Assembly: GCA_947461155.1 (NCBI GenBank)
Contig: CANHKE010000096.1
Coordinates: forward strand, 1 to 6,013
DNA length: 6,013 nt
Direction: 5' to 3'
Source: Cytophagaceae bacterium
GTDB lineage: Bacteria; Bacteroidota; Bacteroidia; Cytophagales; Spirosomataceae
Below are positions 1 to 6,013 of this stretch, one piece after another. How positions within the stretch are numbered: position 1 is the first letter of the stretch; every line of letters starts with the position of its first letter. The translations under genes were made by a program, and so were the position numbers. The notes below the pieces were generated by a model. It had not been told where the DNA came from. It saw nothing but the letters and a program-made list of their open reading frames with translations, and did no database searches.

Positions 1-715
1 AGGCCGCGGCACGGACCACATTGACATGGCGAAAATCAATGCGACCTACGGCTATACGTTGGATGGCGAAAAGCGTGGTCATTTAGAAAATGAAACTTTT
101 TCGGCAGACGGATTTACGGTTCACATAACAGGCATTTCGCAACACCCGGGATTTGCCAAAGATCGCATGGAAAGTGCCTTGAAAATCGCTGCAGAAATAA
201 TCGCTACTTTACCAAAAGATACCTTGAGTCCAGAAACGACGGAAGGAAAAGAAGGATTTATACACCCAACCGACATCCAAGGTTCAGTTGAAAAAGCGCG
301 AATTGATTTCATTTTACGCGATTTTGACACGGCTAAATTGTCCGAATACGGGGAAATAATCCAGTCGATAAGTCAAAAAGTCCTAGCAAACTACCCAAAC
401 GCTTCAGCAACTTTCAAACAACAAGAGCAATACCGCAACATGTTTGAGATTTTGAAAGATCATCCACAATGCATGGAATATGCCATGGAAGCGATGGAAT
501 TAGCTGGTTTGAAACCTGAAACCTGTTCGATACGAGGTGGGACCGACGGTTCTCGATTAACCTTCATGGGACTCCCCTGCCCGAATATCTTTGCCGGCGA
601 ACACGCGTTTCACAGCAAGCAAGAATGGGTTTCCGTGCAGGATATGCAGAAGGCGACGGAGACGGTAATTTATTTGGCAGGCATATATGCAAGACAAATA
701 GACGCTGGACTTTAG
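1..715 (+). CDS. pepT: Peptidase T (tripeptide aminopeptidase), 3' part, 5' end outside window
   Basis: This is the C-terminal part of a cytoplasmic M20B zinc tripeptidase, which removes the N-terminal residue from tripeptides. The first full codon is at base 2 and the visible part is 237 residues. It opens with GRGTDHID, matching the region of Salmonella/E. coli PepT just after the catalytic Glu (recalled alignment). Next comes YTLDG, whose Asp (62-64) corresponds to a zinc ligand, then the M20 dimerisation domain with HPGFAKDRM. RGGTDG (533-550) and FMGLPCPN follow, and then FHSKQEW, whose His (611-613) corresponds to the last zinc ligand. All expected C-terminal motifs are intact. The ATG at 26 is internal, because homology continues upstream of it. 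The gene converges on guaA. Its last residues and its TAG stop (713-715) lie inside a heptamer repeat, so the C-terminal QIDAGL tail may be repeat-derived. Identification is firm. Confidence 0.95.
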   Translation, partial: GRGTDHIDMAKINATYGYTLDGEKRGHLENETFSADGFTVHITGISQHPGFAKDRMESALKIAAEIIATLPKDTLSPETTEGKEGFIHPTDIQGSVEKARIDFILRDFDTAKLSEYGEIIQSISQKVLANYPNASATFKQQEQYRNMFEILKDHPQCMEYAMEAMELAGLKPETCSIRGGTDGSRLTFMGLPCPNIFAGEHAFHSKQEWVSVQDMQKATETVIYLAGIYARQIDAGL

Positions 716-747
716 ACGTTAGACGTTAGACGTTAGACTTTAGACAT
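699..747 (+). repeat. Left heptamer tandem array (TAGACGT-type, about 7 units)
   Basis: In a strict 7-bp register the units read TAGACGC, TGGACTT, TAGACGT, TAGACGT, TAGACGT, TAGACTT and TAGACAT. The first two are degenerate and lie within the pepT coding frame. The third begins with the pepT TAG stop codon. Three consecutive units are identical, which suggests recent slippage or duplication. Confidence 0.85.
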
Positions 748-781
748 TGGAAAATGTAGAGACGCGATACCTCGCGTCTAC

Positions 782-810
782 AAAAAAGAAAGACGCGAAG
801 TATCGCGTCT
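782..810 (-). terminator. Possible second intrinsic terminator of guaA
   Basis: A second copy of the same module has a perfect 8-bp stem (803-810 with 791-798) and a 4-nt loop. On the minus strand it is followed by UU, C and six U residues (790-782). It lies downstream of the first terminator in guaA's direction and would act as a backup. The third copy (760-779) has no U tract in either direction and is not called a terminator. Confidence 0.45.
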
Positions 811-814
811 CTAC

Positions 815-841
815 AAAAAAAAGACGCGAAGTATCGCGCCT
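815..841 (-). terminator. Probable intrinsic terminator of guaA (first of two)
   Basis: Transcription leaving guaA meets this hairpin 47 nt past the stop codon. On the minus-strand RNA an 8-bp GC-rich stem (bases 834-841 with 822-829) closes a 4-nt loop and runs directly into about seven further U residues (821-815). The pair 839/824 is G-U in this direction but an A-C mismatch in the opposite transcript, so the stem is complete only for guaA. No U tract follows the hairpin on the + strand. Confidence 0.6.
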
Positions 842-852
842 CTATCAATATG

Positions 853-884
853 CTAACGTCTAAAGTCAAACGTCTAACGTCTAA
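853..884 (-). repeat. Right heptamer array, inverted copy of 719-750
   Basis: Read on the minus strand, this stretch begins TTAGACGTTAGACG and continues with TTTGACTTTAGACG. It matches the plus strand of 719-750 at 29 of 32 positions, the three differences being at 735, 746 and 749. The two arrays therefore form a long imperfect inverted repeat bounding a 166-bp segment (719-884). Confidence 0.85.
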
Positions 885-888
885 TTTC

Positions 889-2412
889 TTATTCCCACTC
901 AATCGTCGCAGGTGGTTTCGACGAAATATCATACACGACGCGATTCACCCCTTTGACCTTATTAATAATCTCATTGGAAATACGGCCTAAGAACTCGTAA
1001 GGAAGATGACACCAGTCGGCCGTCATCCCATCCACACTACTCACTGCACGTAGCGCAACCACCTGCTCGTAAGTACGTTCATCGCCCATGACGCCCACAG
1101 ATTGAACCGGCAAAAGGATCGCTCCCGCCTGCCAAACTTGATCGTACAATCCATCCTCCTTCAAACCATTGATAAAAATCGCATCCACCTTTTGCAAGAT
1201 TTCTACTTTCTCAGGCGTGATATCACCCAAAATCCGAATGCCTAATCCCGGTCCCGGAAACGGATGACGACCCAAAATATCTTGCGGTACGCCCAAGGTC
1301 TTGCCAACTAACCTAACCTCATCTTTAAATAAGGCTTCTAACGGCTCCACCACCTTCAATTTCATGAAGTCCGGCAAACCACCCACATTGTGGTGCGATT
1401 TGATCGTGGCACTTGGTCCTTTTAAAGACACCGACTCAATTTTATCTGGATAAATCGTGCCTTGACCTAACCAAGCTACACCTTCAATTAAATGCGCCTC
1501 ATGGTCAAACACTTCAATAAACGTTTTGCCAATCGCCTTCCGCTTATCCTCCGGATCCTTCAATCCTTTTAACGCATCATAGAACAATTGCTTCGTATTC
1601 ACCCCCTTCACATTCAATCCTAACTCGGTATACGATTCCAATACTTGCTCAAACTCATCTTTGCGCAATAATCCATTGTCCACAAAAATGCAATACAAAT
1701 TCTTGCCAATTGCCCGATGCAATAATACGGCCGCCACCGAACTATCTACGCCACCTGAAAGACCTAAAACAACTTTGTCATTGCCTAATTTGGCCTTTAA
1801 TTCAGCCACCGTACGATCCACAAAGGAATCAGACGTCCATGTCTGTGCACATCCGCAAATGTTAACCACAAAGTTTTTGATCAATGCACCACCCTCTAAG
1901 GAGTGCGTTACCTCTGGATGAAATTGAATCGCATATATCGGCTTAGTCACGTGCGCAAATGCCGCCACGCGAACCGATTCCGTCGAACCAATCACCTCAT
2001 ACTCAGCTGGCAATTCCATAATGGTATCTCCATGGGACATCCAAACTTGGGAATTCTCGGATAAACCCGCCAACAAAGGACTTGATTTAACCGTGGTCAT
2101 GTGCGCCCGACCATACTCGCGATGATCCGAAGCCTCCACAGAACCACCACCTAAATACGCTAACAACTGCGCACCGTAGCAAATACCCAAAATAGGCCGA
2201 TCACCAAATTGCTCCAAATTTACCCGCGGCGAATCCGCCTCACGAACCGAACATGGACTACCCGACAAAATAATTCCTTTGACCGAATCATCTAATTCAG
2301 GAATATGATTAAAAGGATGGATTTCACAATATACTTGAGTCTCCCGAATTCGACGCGCAATCAATTGCGTCACTTGAGAACCAAAGTCGAGAATAATAAT
2401 TTTTTCCGCCAT
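889..2412 (-). CDS. guaA: GMP synthase (glutamine-hydrolysing)
   Basis: This cytoplasmic enzyme converts XMP, ATP and glutamine to GMP, the last step of guanine nucleotide synthesis. At 507 residues it is complete and of normal length. Residues 4-190 are the class I glutamine amidotransferase domain, with the nucleophile Cys78 in GICYGAQ and the rest of the triad in FHPE (His165, Glu167). Residues 213 to about 385 are the ATP pyrophosphatase domain, with the PP-loop SGGVDSS at 219-225. The C-terminal dimerisation and XMP-binding domain contains [11 protein letters not shown] (383-393) and ends with the typical KPPATIEWE. The ATG start is fixed by homology, since [11 protein letters not shown] is the usual N-terminus. 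Namz lies 59 bp upstream on the same strand, so the gene may be partly cotranscribed with it. A possible own promoter and two downstream terminators are listed separately. Nothing is missing or odd in the protein. Confidence 0.98.
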   Translation of the reverse strand: MAEKIIILDFGSQVTQLIARRIRETQVYCEIHPFNHIPELDDSVKGIILSGSPCSVREADSPRVNLEQFGDRPILGICYGAQLLAYLGGGSVEASDHREYGRAHMTTVKSSPLLAGLSENSQVWMSHGDTIMELPAEYEVIGSTESVRVAAFAHVTKPIYAIQFHPEVTHSLEGGALIKNFVVNICGCAQTWTSDSFVDRTVAELKAKLGNDKVVLGLSGGVDSSVAAVLLHRAIGKNLYCIFVDNGLLRKDEFEQVLESYTELGLNVKGVNTKQLFYDALKGLKDPEDKRKAIGKTFIEVFDHEAHLIEGVAWLGQGTIYPDKIESVSLKGPSATIKSHHNVGGLPDFMKLKVVEPLEALFKDEVRLVGKTLGVPQDILGRHPFPGPGLGIRILGDITPEKVEILQKVDAIFINGLKEDGLYDQVWQAGAILLPVQSVGVMGDERTYEQVVALRAVSSVDGMTADWCHLPYEFLGRISNEIINKVKGVNRVVYDISSKPPATIEWE

Positions 2413-2438
2413 AAAGCTTTTTGCTTAAAAATAAACGG

Positions 2439-2446
2439 CAAAGGTC
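2439..2446 (-). promoter_or_regulatory. Possible guaA promoter -7 element (GACCTTTG)
   Basis: On the minus strand GACCTTTG matches the Bacteroidota -7 consensus TAnnTTTG at all but the first base, and it sits 26 nt before the guaA ATG. No convincing TTG-type -33 element lies at the usual distance; the nearest TTG (2473-2475) gives a spacer of 26 nt. An AT-rich dyad (2449-2465) lies immediately upstream. This is weak evidence, and cotranscription from namZ remains possible. Confidence 0.3.
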
Positions 2447-2471
2447 GCAATTTTCGCGTAAAATTCGGCTA

Positions 2472-3629
2472 TCAATCGCGATAAATTACATAGCCTTTGC
2501 GCATATTTTTATAGGCATCCAATGCAGGTTGCCACGAAGCTCTGATTTCTGCTTCCGACTTCCCGGCCAACAGCTGCAAACGAATCGAATCGGTACCCGC
2601 TAATTTATCAAAAAAAGATGCTGAGGTAAAAAAGGATTCCTTACTACCCGTAGCTTGGAAAAAATGAATTAAGTATTTCAATGAAAAACCAAGTTCACGC
2701 GTATTTACGTCACGCAAATCCAAGCCATAACACAAGGTGCCTTTCAAAGGCGGATCCATCGCTCCAGGCGTAGGAATTGGCGTAAACGTGTACGAACCAG
2801 CCGCTGGATTGGGCGTTCCTAACACTTGAAACTGCGTTAGCGTGCCTCGACCCACACTAACAATCGTAGGTTCCAATAAACAAAGCGATGGATATAAACC
2901 AATCGCCTGATCATTCGGAAGATTCGGCGATGGCGCGATTGTCACAGGAACCGTATCCTGATGTTTGTAAGCGCGACAAGCAATTACTTGCAGATTGCAT
3001 GTGAGGCCATTGGCCAACCACCTTTCACCGTTAATCATCCCAGCAAACTCCCCCATCGTTAACCCGTGTACGACTGGAATGGGATTCAAACCCACAAACG
3101 ATGCAAATTTGCGATCCAAAACGGGACCATCCACATAATGTCCATTGGGATTAGCACGATCTAAAATCAGCAATTTGACCTTATTATCCGCACATGCTTC
3201 CATCACATAAAACAAGGTAGAACTGTATGTATAGAAACGCGCACCTACATCCTGAATATCAAAAACGACCACGTCTAATCCCTTCAAATCCTCCGGCGTA
3301 GGCTTTTTATGGTTGCCATACAACGAAATCAACGGAAGGCCTGTCTGCTTATCCACTTCATTATCGATGTGCGCACCCGCATCTGCCGTTCCGCGAAATC
3401 CATGTTCTGGCGCGAAAACACGCTTCACCGCAATACCCGCATGCAATAGGCTGTCGGCCAAATGCGTCGACCCAATGACCGAAGTGTGGTTGACCACGAG
3501 GCCCACCGACTTCCCTTTCAAAAGTGGGAAATAGCGTTTCGTTTGATAGGCGCCCGGAATCGCTTGCGCCAAAACCACCTGCATTCCCATTAAAAACAAT
3601 ACCACGATTAACTTGTAGTTTCGAGCCAT
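2472..3629 (-). CDS. namZ: Secreted exo-beta-N-acetylmuramidase, NamZ / DUF1343 family (GH171)
   Basis: The family, characterised in Bacillus subtilis (YbbC/NamZ) and Tannerella forsythia, releases terminal MurNAc from peptidoglycan fragments outside the cytoplasm. I chose the ATG at 3629 (385 residues) because it gives a clean signal peptide: MARNYK, a hydrophobic core to about residue 20, and a likely cut near VLA-QA. The ATG at 3635 is also possible. The frame stays open to a TTG at 3665, but that would overlap the divergent frame at 3658. Conserved blocks in order are APEHGFRG (73-80), holding the Glu-His of the proposed active site, FDIQDVGARFYTY (123-135), LDRANPNG (156-163), VVHGLTMGE (186-194), PSPNLP (233-238) and SVGRGT (258-263). 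Where I recall FEGT in many relatives, this protein has LLEPT (251-255), keeping the Glu. No murQ- or nag-type MurNAc catabolic genes are nearby. The function of this copy is inferred from family membership. Confidence 0.88.
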   Translation of the reverse strand: MARNYKLIVVLFLMGMQVVLAQAIPGAYQTKRYFPLLKGKSVGLVVNHTSVIGSTHLADSLLHAGIAVKRVFAPEHGFRGTADAGAHIDNEVDKQTGLPLISLYGNHKKPTPEDLKGLDVVVFDIQDVGARFYTYSSTLFYVMEACADNKVKLLILDRANPNGHYVDGPVLDRKFASFVGLNPIPVVHGLTMGEFAGMINGERWLANGLTCNLQVIACRAYKHQDTVPVTIAPSPNLPNDQAIGLYPSLCLLEPTIVSVGRGTLTQFQVLGTPNPAAGSYTFTPIPTPGAMDPPLKGTLCYGLDLRDVNTRELGFSLKYLIHFFQATGSKESFFTSASFFDKLAGTDSIRLQLLAGKSEAEIRASWQPALDAYKNMRKGYVIYRD

Positions 3630-3696
3630 TCCCATTTTCTTTGCGCTTCGGATTAGAATGATCAAATATCCGATAATTTTTATAAAAATAATAACC
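3630..3696. promoter_or_regulatory. Divergent promoter region between namZ and the permease gene
   Basis: This roughly 67-bp AT-rich gap must hold the start signals for both divergent genes. On the minus strand GATATTTG (3664-3671) is a one-mismatch match to the TAnnTTTG -7 element, about 29 nt before the first usable namZ ATG. On the plus strand TAATTTTT (3674-3681) is a poorer match upstream of the GTG. Neither has a good -33 partner. ATTTTTATAAAAAT at 3676-3689 is a perfect 14-bp palindrome. Exact promoter positions are uncertain. Confidence 0.35.
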
Positions 3697-4905
3697 GTGA
3701 ATTTCCCCCTATTCGTCGCCCGTCGGATTCGAAATACGCATGAGACTTCCTTCTCTAAAACGGTTACTTATGTAGGCATTGGCACAATCGCGCTGGGCAT
3801 TTGCATTATTTTAGTTGCCTTTTCCATACTGTTCGGTTTCAAGGATGCCATCATTCAAAAGATCACCAATTTCTCCGGTGACCTGCGCATCAGCCAAATT
3901 TCCGGAAACCATTCCCTTTCGGAGTCACCCATGCAACGTAATTTGGCGTGGGAAAAGACGATCTTGAATCATCCGTACGTCGACCATCTGCAAAGTCACG
4001 TGCAAAAACCTGGTATATTAGTCGGCGATCAAGGTTTAGCCGGCGTCGTCATTAAAGGAATCGGATCCGATTTGCCTTTGGCGCAAATCCAACAAAACAT
4101 CATTGCTGGAAAAGGGCAAGTCAATCAGGCACAGCGCATCGTTTTGAGTGCTGAATTAGCCAAGCAATTAAACGTAAAGCTGAATGAATCGGTGATCTTA
4201 TATTTTCTGAGCCAGCCAAATCGGCCGCGCAAAGTGAAGATTCAAGGAATTTACGAGACGGGTTTAGAGGAGCTTGATAAATTGTTTGTTTTGGCCGATC
4301 GCAATTGGGTGCAACAAATGAATGGGTATACCGCGGATTCCATCGGCACGTATGAAGTCTTTTTAAAATCAAATGTCGACTTGAATATCGCGGCTAACCG
4401 TTTGACGAGCACTTTACCTCCTACCTGGAAACTCGAAACCAAAGAAGAATTATTCCCAGCCTTATTTGACTGGATGATGATGCTGGATCGCAACATCGTC
4501 ATTTTCATTACCCTTCTGTTAATCGTTGCTTGCTTTAACCTCATCGCCACACTTTGGGTGTTAATCATGGAACGCATTCCGATGGTCGGCCTTTTAAAAG
4601 CCCTCGGAAGCTCTGCAGCACAAATCCGCAGCATTTTCTGGTGGAATGGCATGTTTATCCTATTGCGTGGATTACTACTTGGAAACCTAATCGCCATGGG
4701 GTTTTGTTGGCTCCAAGCCTCCTACCACCTCATCCCGCTTGACCCGGTGAATTACTACATGAACGCAGTACCGATCCACTGGGATTGGTTGACCTGGGTT
4801 TGGGTAAACCTGGGCACTTGTGCGTTAGTCAGTATCATCATTTACATTCCGACACATTTTATCAATAAAATTGATCCTCAAACTGCGATCAATTACAAAA
4901 ACTAA
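3697..4905 (+). CDS. FtsX/LolE-like ABC transporter permease
   Basis: This is an inner-membrane permease of the MacB/LolC/E type. Such proteins couple a cytoplasmic ATPase to work on periplasmic substrates, often lipoproteins or envelope components. I prefer the GTG at 3697 (402 residues), because VNFPLFVARRI matches the usual MNxPLFIARR start of Bacteroidota homologues and avoids crowding namZ. The ATG at 3658 would add 13 hydrophobic residues (415 in total). With the GTG start, helix 1 spans about 23-48 and a large extracytoplasmic domain runs to about 264. Helices 2-4 lie near 266-290, 315-340 and 364-386, the classic four-helix plan. The cytoplasmic loop LLKALGSSAAQIRSIF (299-314) is the typical FtsX-domain motif that contacts the ATPase. 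No ATPase or second permease gene is visible, so its partner lies elsewhere and the substrate is unknown. The gene ends one base before the next start. Confidence 0.85.
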   Translation: MNFPLFVARRIRNTHETSFSKTVTYVGIGTIALGICIILVAFSILFGFKDAIIQKITNFSGDLRISQISGNHSLSESPMQRNLAWEKTILNHPYVDHLQSHVQKPGILVGDQGLAGVVIKGIGSDLPLAQIQQNIIAGKGQVNQAQRIVLSAELAKQLNVKLNESVILYFLSQPNRPRKVKIQGIYETGLEELDKLFVLADRNWVQQMNGYTADSIGTYEVFLKSNVDLNIAANRLTSTLPPTWKLETKEELFPALFDWMMMLDRNIVIFITLLLIVACFNLIATLWVLIMERIPMVGLLKALGSSAAQIRSIFWWNGMFILLRGLLLGNLIAMGFCWLQASYHLIPLDPVNYYMNAVPIHWDWLTWVWVNLGTCALVSIIIYIPTHFINKIDPQTAINYKN

Positions 4906-4906
4906 T

Positions 4907-6013
4907 ATGCAGAAATTCGTCCTCGCTTGTCTCCTTTGTCTGGGAACCACCGTTTTTGGTCAAGGTTTTCATGTGCAAATCAATTTAAAAGATGTTCAAG
5001 AAGATCGCATAAAAGTGCAAATGCATTTCCCCCCGCAAAAGCAAAAGAGCATTCTGGTGAATTTCCCCAAAATCGTCCCAGGCACTTATGCAAATTATGA
5101 CTATGGGCGTTATATTGAAAATTTTCAAGCCTTTGACCAACAAGGTAAAACCTTAGTGGTGACCAAGAAAAATGTCAATCAATATCAAATTTCGGACGCA
5201 ACTAAATTAGCCTATGTCCGCTACGAAGCGAATGATACCTGGGACAGCCCTGAAATTAAAGGGGAATACATCTTTGAGCCAGCGGGCAGCAACTTCCAGA
5301 AAGACACCTTGTTTGCGTTGAATACGCATACGTTTTTAGCATATGTGAACGGGCAGGAAAAACAACGCATCAAATTACAGATAGAAAAACCGAAACACCT
5401 TTTGGGGGTTAGTTCAATCAAAAACACGACCCAAGGCGATGTAGATACCTATTTCGCAACTTCCTACCAAGATTTGGTGGACGCGCCAATCTTGTACGCG
5501 CAAGCAGATACTGCCAAAATCATGATGGGCGAAACGGAGATCATCATCTCACTTTATACCCCCAATGCCACCGTGACAGCCAAGCAAATCGCCGCAAAAG
5601 TAGAACCCCTACTCGACGCGCAACGCAAGTACCTCGGCGGCAAATTACCCGTCAAACGCTATGCGTTTTTAATCGTGCTCTCTGATAACCTGAAAGGCGG
5701 CAGTTATGGCGCGCTTGAACATGCGCAATCTTCATTTTATTACCTACCAGAAGGAAACATCGAGCAAATCAGTCAAACCGTGCGCGATGTTTGTGCCCAC
5801 GAATTTTTTCACATCGTCACCCCCTTATCGATTCATTCGGAGGAAATCGGCTCATTCGACTTCAACGACCCGAAGATGTCGGAGCACCTTTGGCTCTACG
5901 AAGGATTAACCGAATACGCAGCACATCACATGCAAGCAAAATACGGATTAACTTCTTGTAAAGAGTTTTTCGTAACCGTTCAAGAAAAGAAAGAAACGAT
6001 GGATATGCAGTAT
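4907..6013 (+). CDS. M61-family metallopeptidase (glycyl-aminopeptidase-like), 5' part, 3' end outside window
   Basis: The reading frame is open from the ATG at 4907 to the window edge (369 residues, no stop). A signal peptide (MQKFVLACLLCLGTTVFG, cut near residue 18) exports it. Residues from about 20 to 180 form the N-terminal beta domain of M61 proteins. The catalytic domain follows, with GALEH at 268-272 (counterpart of the GAMEN substrate loop of M1 enzymes), the zinc motif HEFFH at 298-302, and LWLYEGLTEY at 329-337 ending the visible core, whose Glu332 is the probable third zinc ligand. Family members usually run to about 600 residues with a PDZ domain after the catalytic part, which would lie beyond the window. 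The start follows the permease stop as TAA-T-ATG with an A-rich leader, so the pair is very likely one translationally coupled operon. Substrate is unknown; family precedent suggests release of N-terminal Gly/Ala or peptide trimming. Confidence 0.9.
   Translation, partial: MQKFVLACLLCLGTTVFGQGFHVQINLKDVQEDRIKVQMHFPPQKQKSILVNFPKIVPGTYANYDYGRYIENFQAFDQQGKTLVVTKKNVNQYQISDATKLAYVRYEANDTWDSPEIKGEYIFEPAGSNFQKDTLFALNTHTFLAYVNGQEKQRIKLQIEKPKHLLGVSSIKNTTQGDVDTYFATSYQDLVDAPILYAQADTAKIMMGETEIIISLYTPNATVTAKQIAAKVEPLLDAQRKYLGGKLPVKRYAFLIVLSDNLKGGSYGALEHAQSSFYYLPEGNIEQISQTVRDVCAHEFFHIVTPLSIHSEEIGSFDFNDPKMSEHLWLYEGLTEYAAHHMQAKYGLTSCKEFFVTVQEKKETMDMQY

Larger units (their letters stand above)
699..884. repeat. 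Composite intergenic repeat: inverted heptamer arrays around three GACGCGA hairpins
   Basis: The whole gap between the convergent pepT and guaA genes is repeat. A left array of 7-bp units (TAGACGT and variants, 699-747) is followed by three copies of a small hairpin built on AGACGCGA/TCGCGTCT (756-781, 791-814, 822-844) separated by A-rich spacers, and then by a right array in the opposite orientation (853-884). No plausible protein is encoded. The right array stops four bases from the guaA stop codon, and the left array overlaps the pepT stop. The layout resembles clustered REP/BIME-type elements or a small non-autonomous mobile element. I see no target-site duplication in the flanks, so mobility is inference. 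Confidence 0.85.

Noticed and set aside
699..884. CRISPR array
   Set aside because: The units are 7-bp heptamers and short palindromes with A-rich spacers of 8-11 bases. There are no 24-40 bp repeats separated by unique spacers of constant length, and no cas gene nearby.
726..932. Small protein of 68 residues on the minus strand
   Set aside because: The frame runs through the repeat element and into the guaA coding region in another frame. Its sequence is low-complexity repeat translation with no recognisable domain.
1661..1921. 86-residue open frame antisense to guaA
   Set aside because: It is entirely opposite the conserved ATP-pyrophosphatase and amidotransferase coding sequence and resembles no protein I know.
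2414..2426. Hairpin AAGC-TTTTT-GCTT before the guaA start as a riboswitch or attenuator
   Set aside because: Only four base pairs in a leader of at most 59 nt, too small for a purine riboswitch and without the conserved core of one.
4251..4697. 148-residue open frame antisense to the permease gene
   Set aside because: It lies wholly opposite a well-supported FtsX-like gene, has no leader or recognisable motif, and its composition is that of a reverse-strand shadow.
4907..4942. Lipoprotein signal for the M61 peptidase (VLAC or LLC near residues 5-11)
   Set aside because: The cysteines lie too close to the N-terminus, within the hydrophobic core and with no preceding h-region. A standard signal peptidase I site near VFG-QG fits better.
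5706..5909. 67-residue open frame in another phase of the M61 gene
   Set aside because: It overlaps the HEFFH catalytic region of a clearly conserved peptidase frame, so it is a shadow.

Overview
The window looks like ordinary chromosome from a member of the Bacteroidota, most likely a Cytophagales-type organism. The phylum call is inference. It rests on the resemblance of the proteins to Bacteroidota family members as I remember them, A-rich leaders without clear Shine-Dalgarno sites, weak matches to the Bacteroidota -7 element (TAnnTTTG), and an intergenic repeat of GACGCGA hairpins with TTAGACG heptamers, a style I associate with that phylum. The genetic code is standard and base composition is moderate and even.

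Layout from left to right: (1) the 3' part of pepT, peptidase T, on the + strand (1-715). (2) A 173-bp convergent intergenic gap filled by one composite repeat: heptamer arrays in opposite orientation forming a 32-bp imperfect inverted repeat (719-750 with 853-884) around three hairpins. Two of the hairpins are followed by U tracts only in the guaA direction, so they probably terminate guaA. (3) guaA, GMP synthase, complete, on the - strand (889-2412). (4) A 59-bp gap with a possible guaA promoter. (5) A secreted NamZ/DUF1343 exo-N-acetylmuramidase on the - strand (2472 to about 3629). (6) A divergent AT-rich gap with a 14-bp palindrome. (7) An FtsX/LolE-type ABC permease on the + strand, starting at a GTG at 3697 and ending at 4905. 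(8) One base later, the start of an exported M61-family metallopeptidase that runs off the window at residue 369.

The genes fall into three units. pepT finishes peptide degradation in the cytoplasm. guaA makes GMP and may be read together with namZ or from its own promoter. The divergent side carries two envelope genes, a four-helix inner-membrane permease and an exported zinc peptidase, that are almost certainly cotranscribed. NamZ, which trims MurNAc from peptidoglycan fragments outside the cytoplasm, lies back to back with them, so 2472-6013 is an envelope-directed neighbourhood. No gene encoding the ATPase partner of the permease is visible.

I see no unmistakably new system. The part that best repays a second look is the repeat element at 699-884. 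It supplies the pepT stop codon and seems to have been adopted as a double terminator for guaA.
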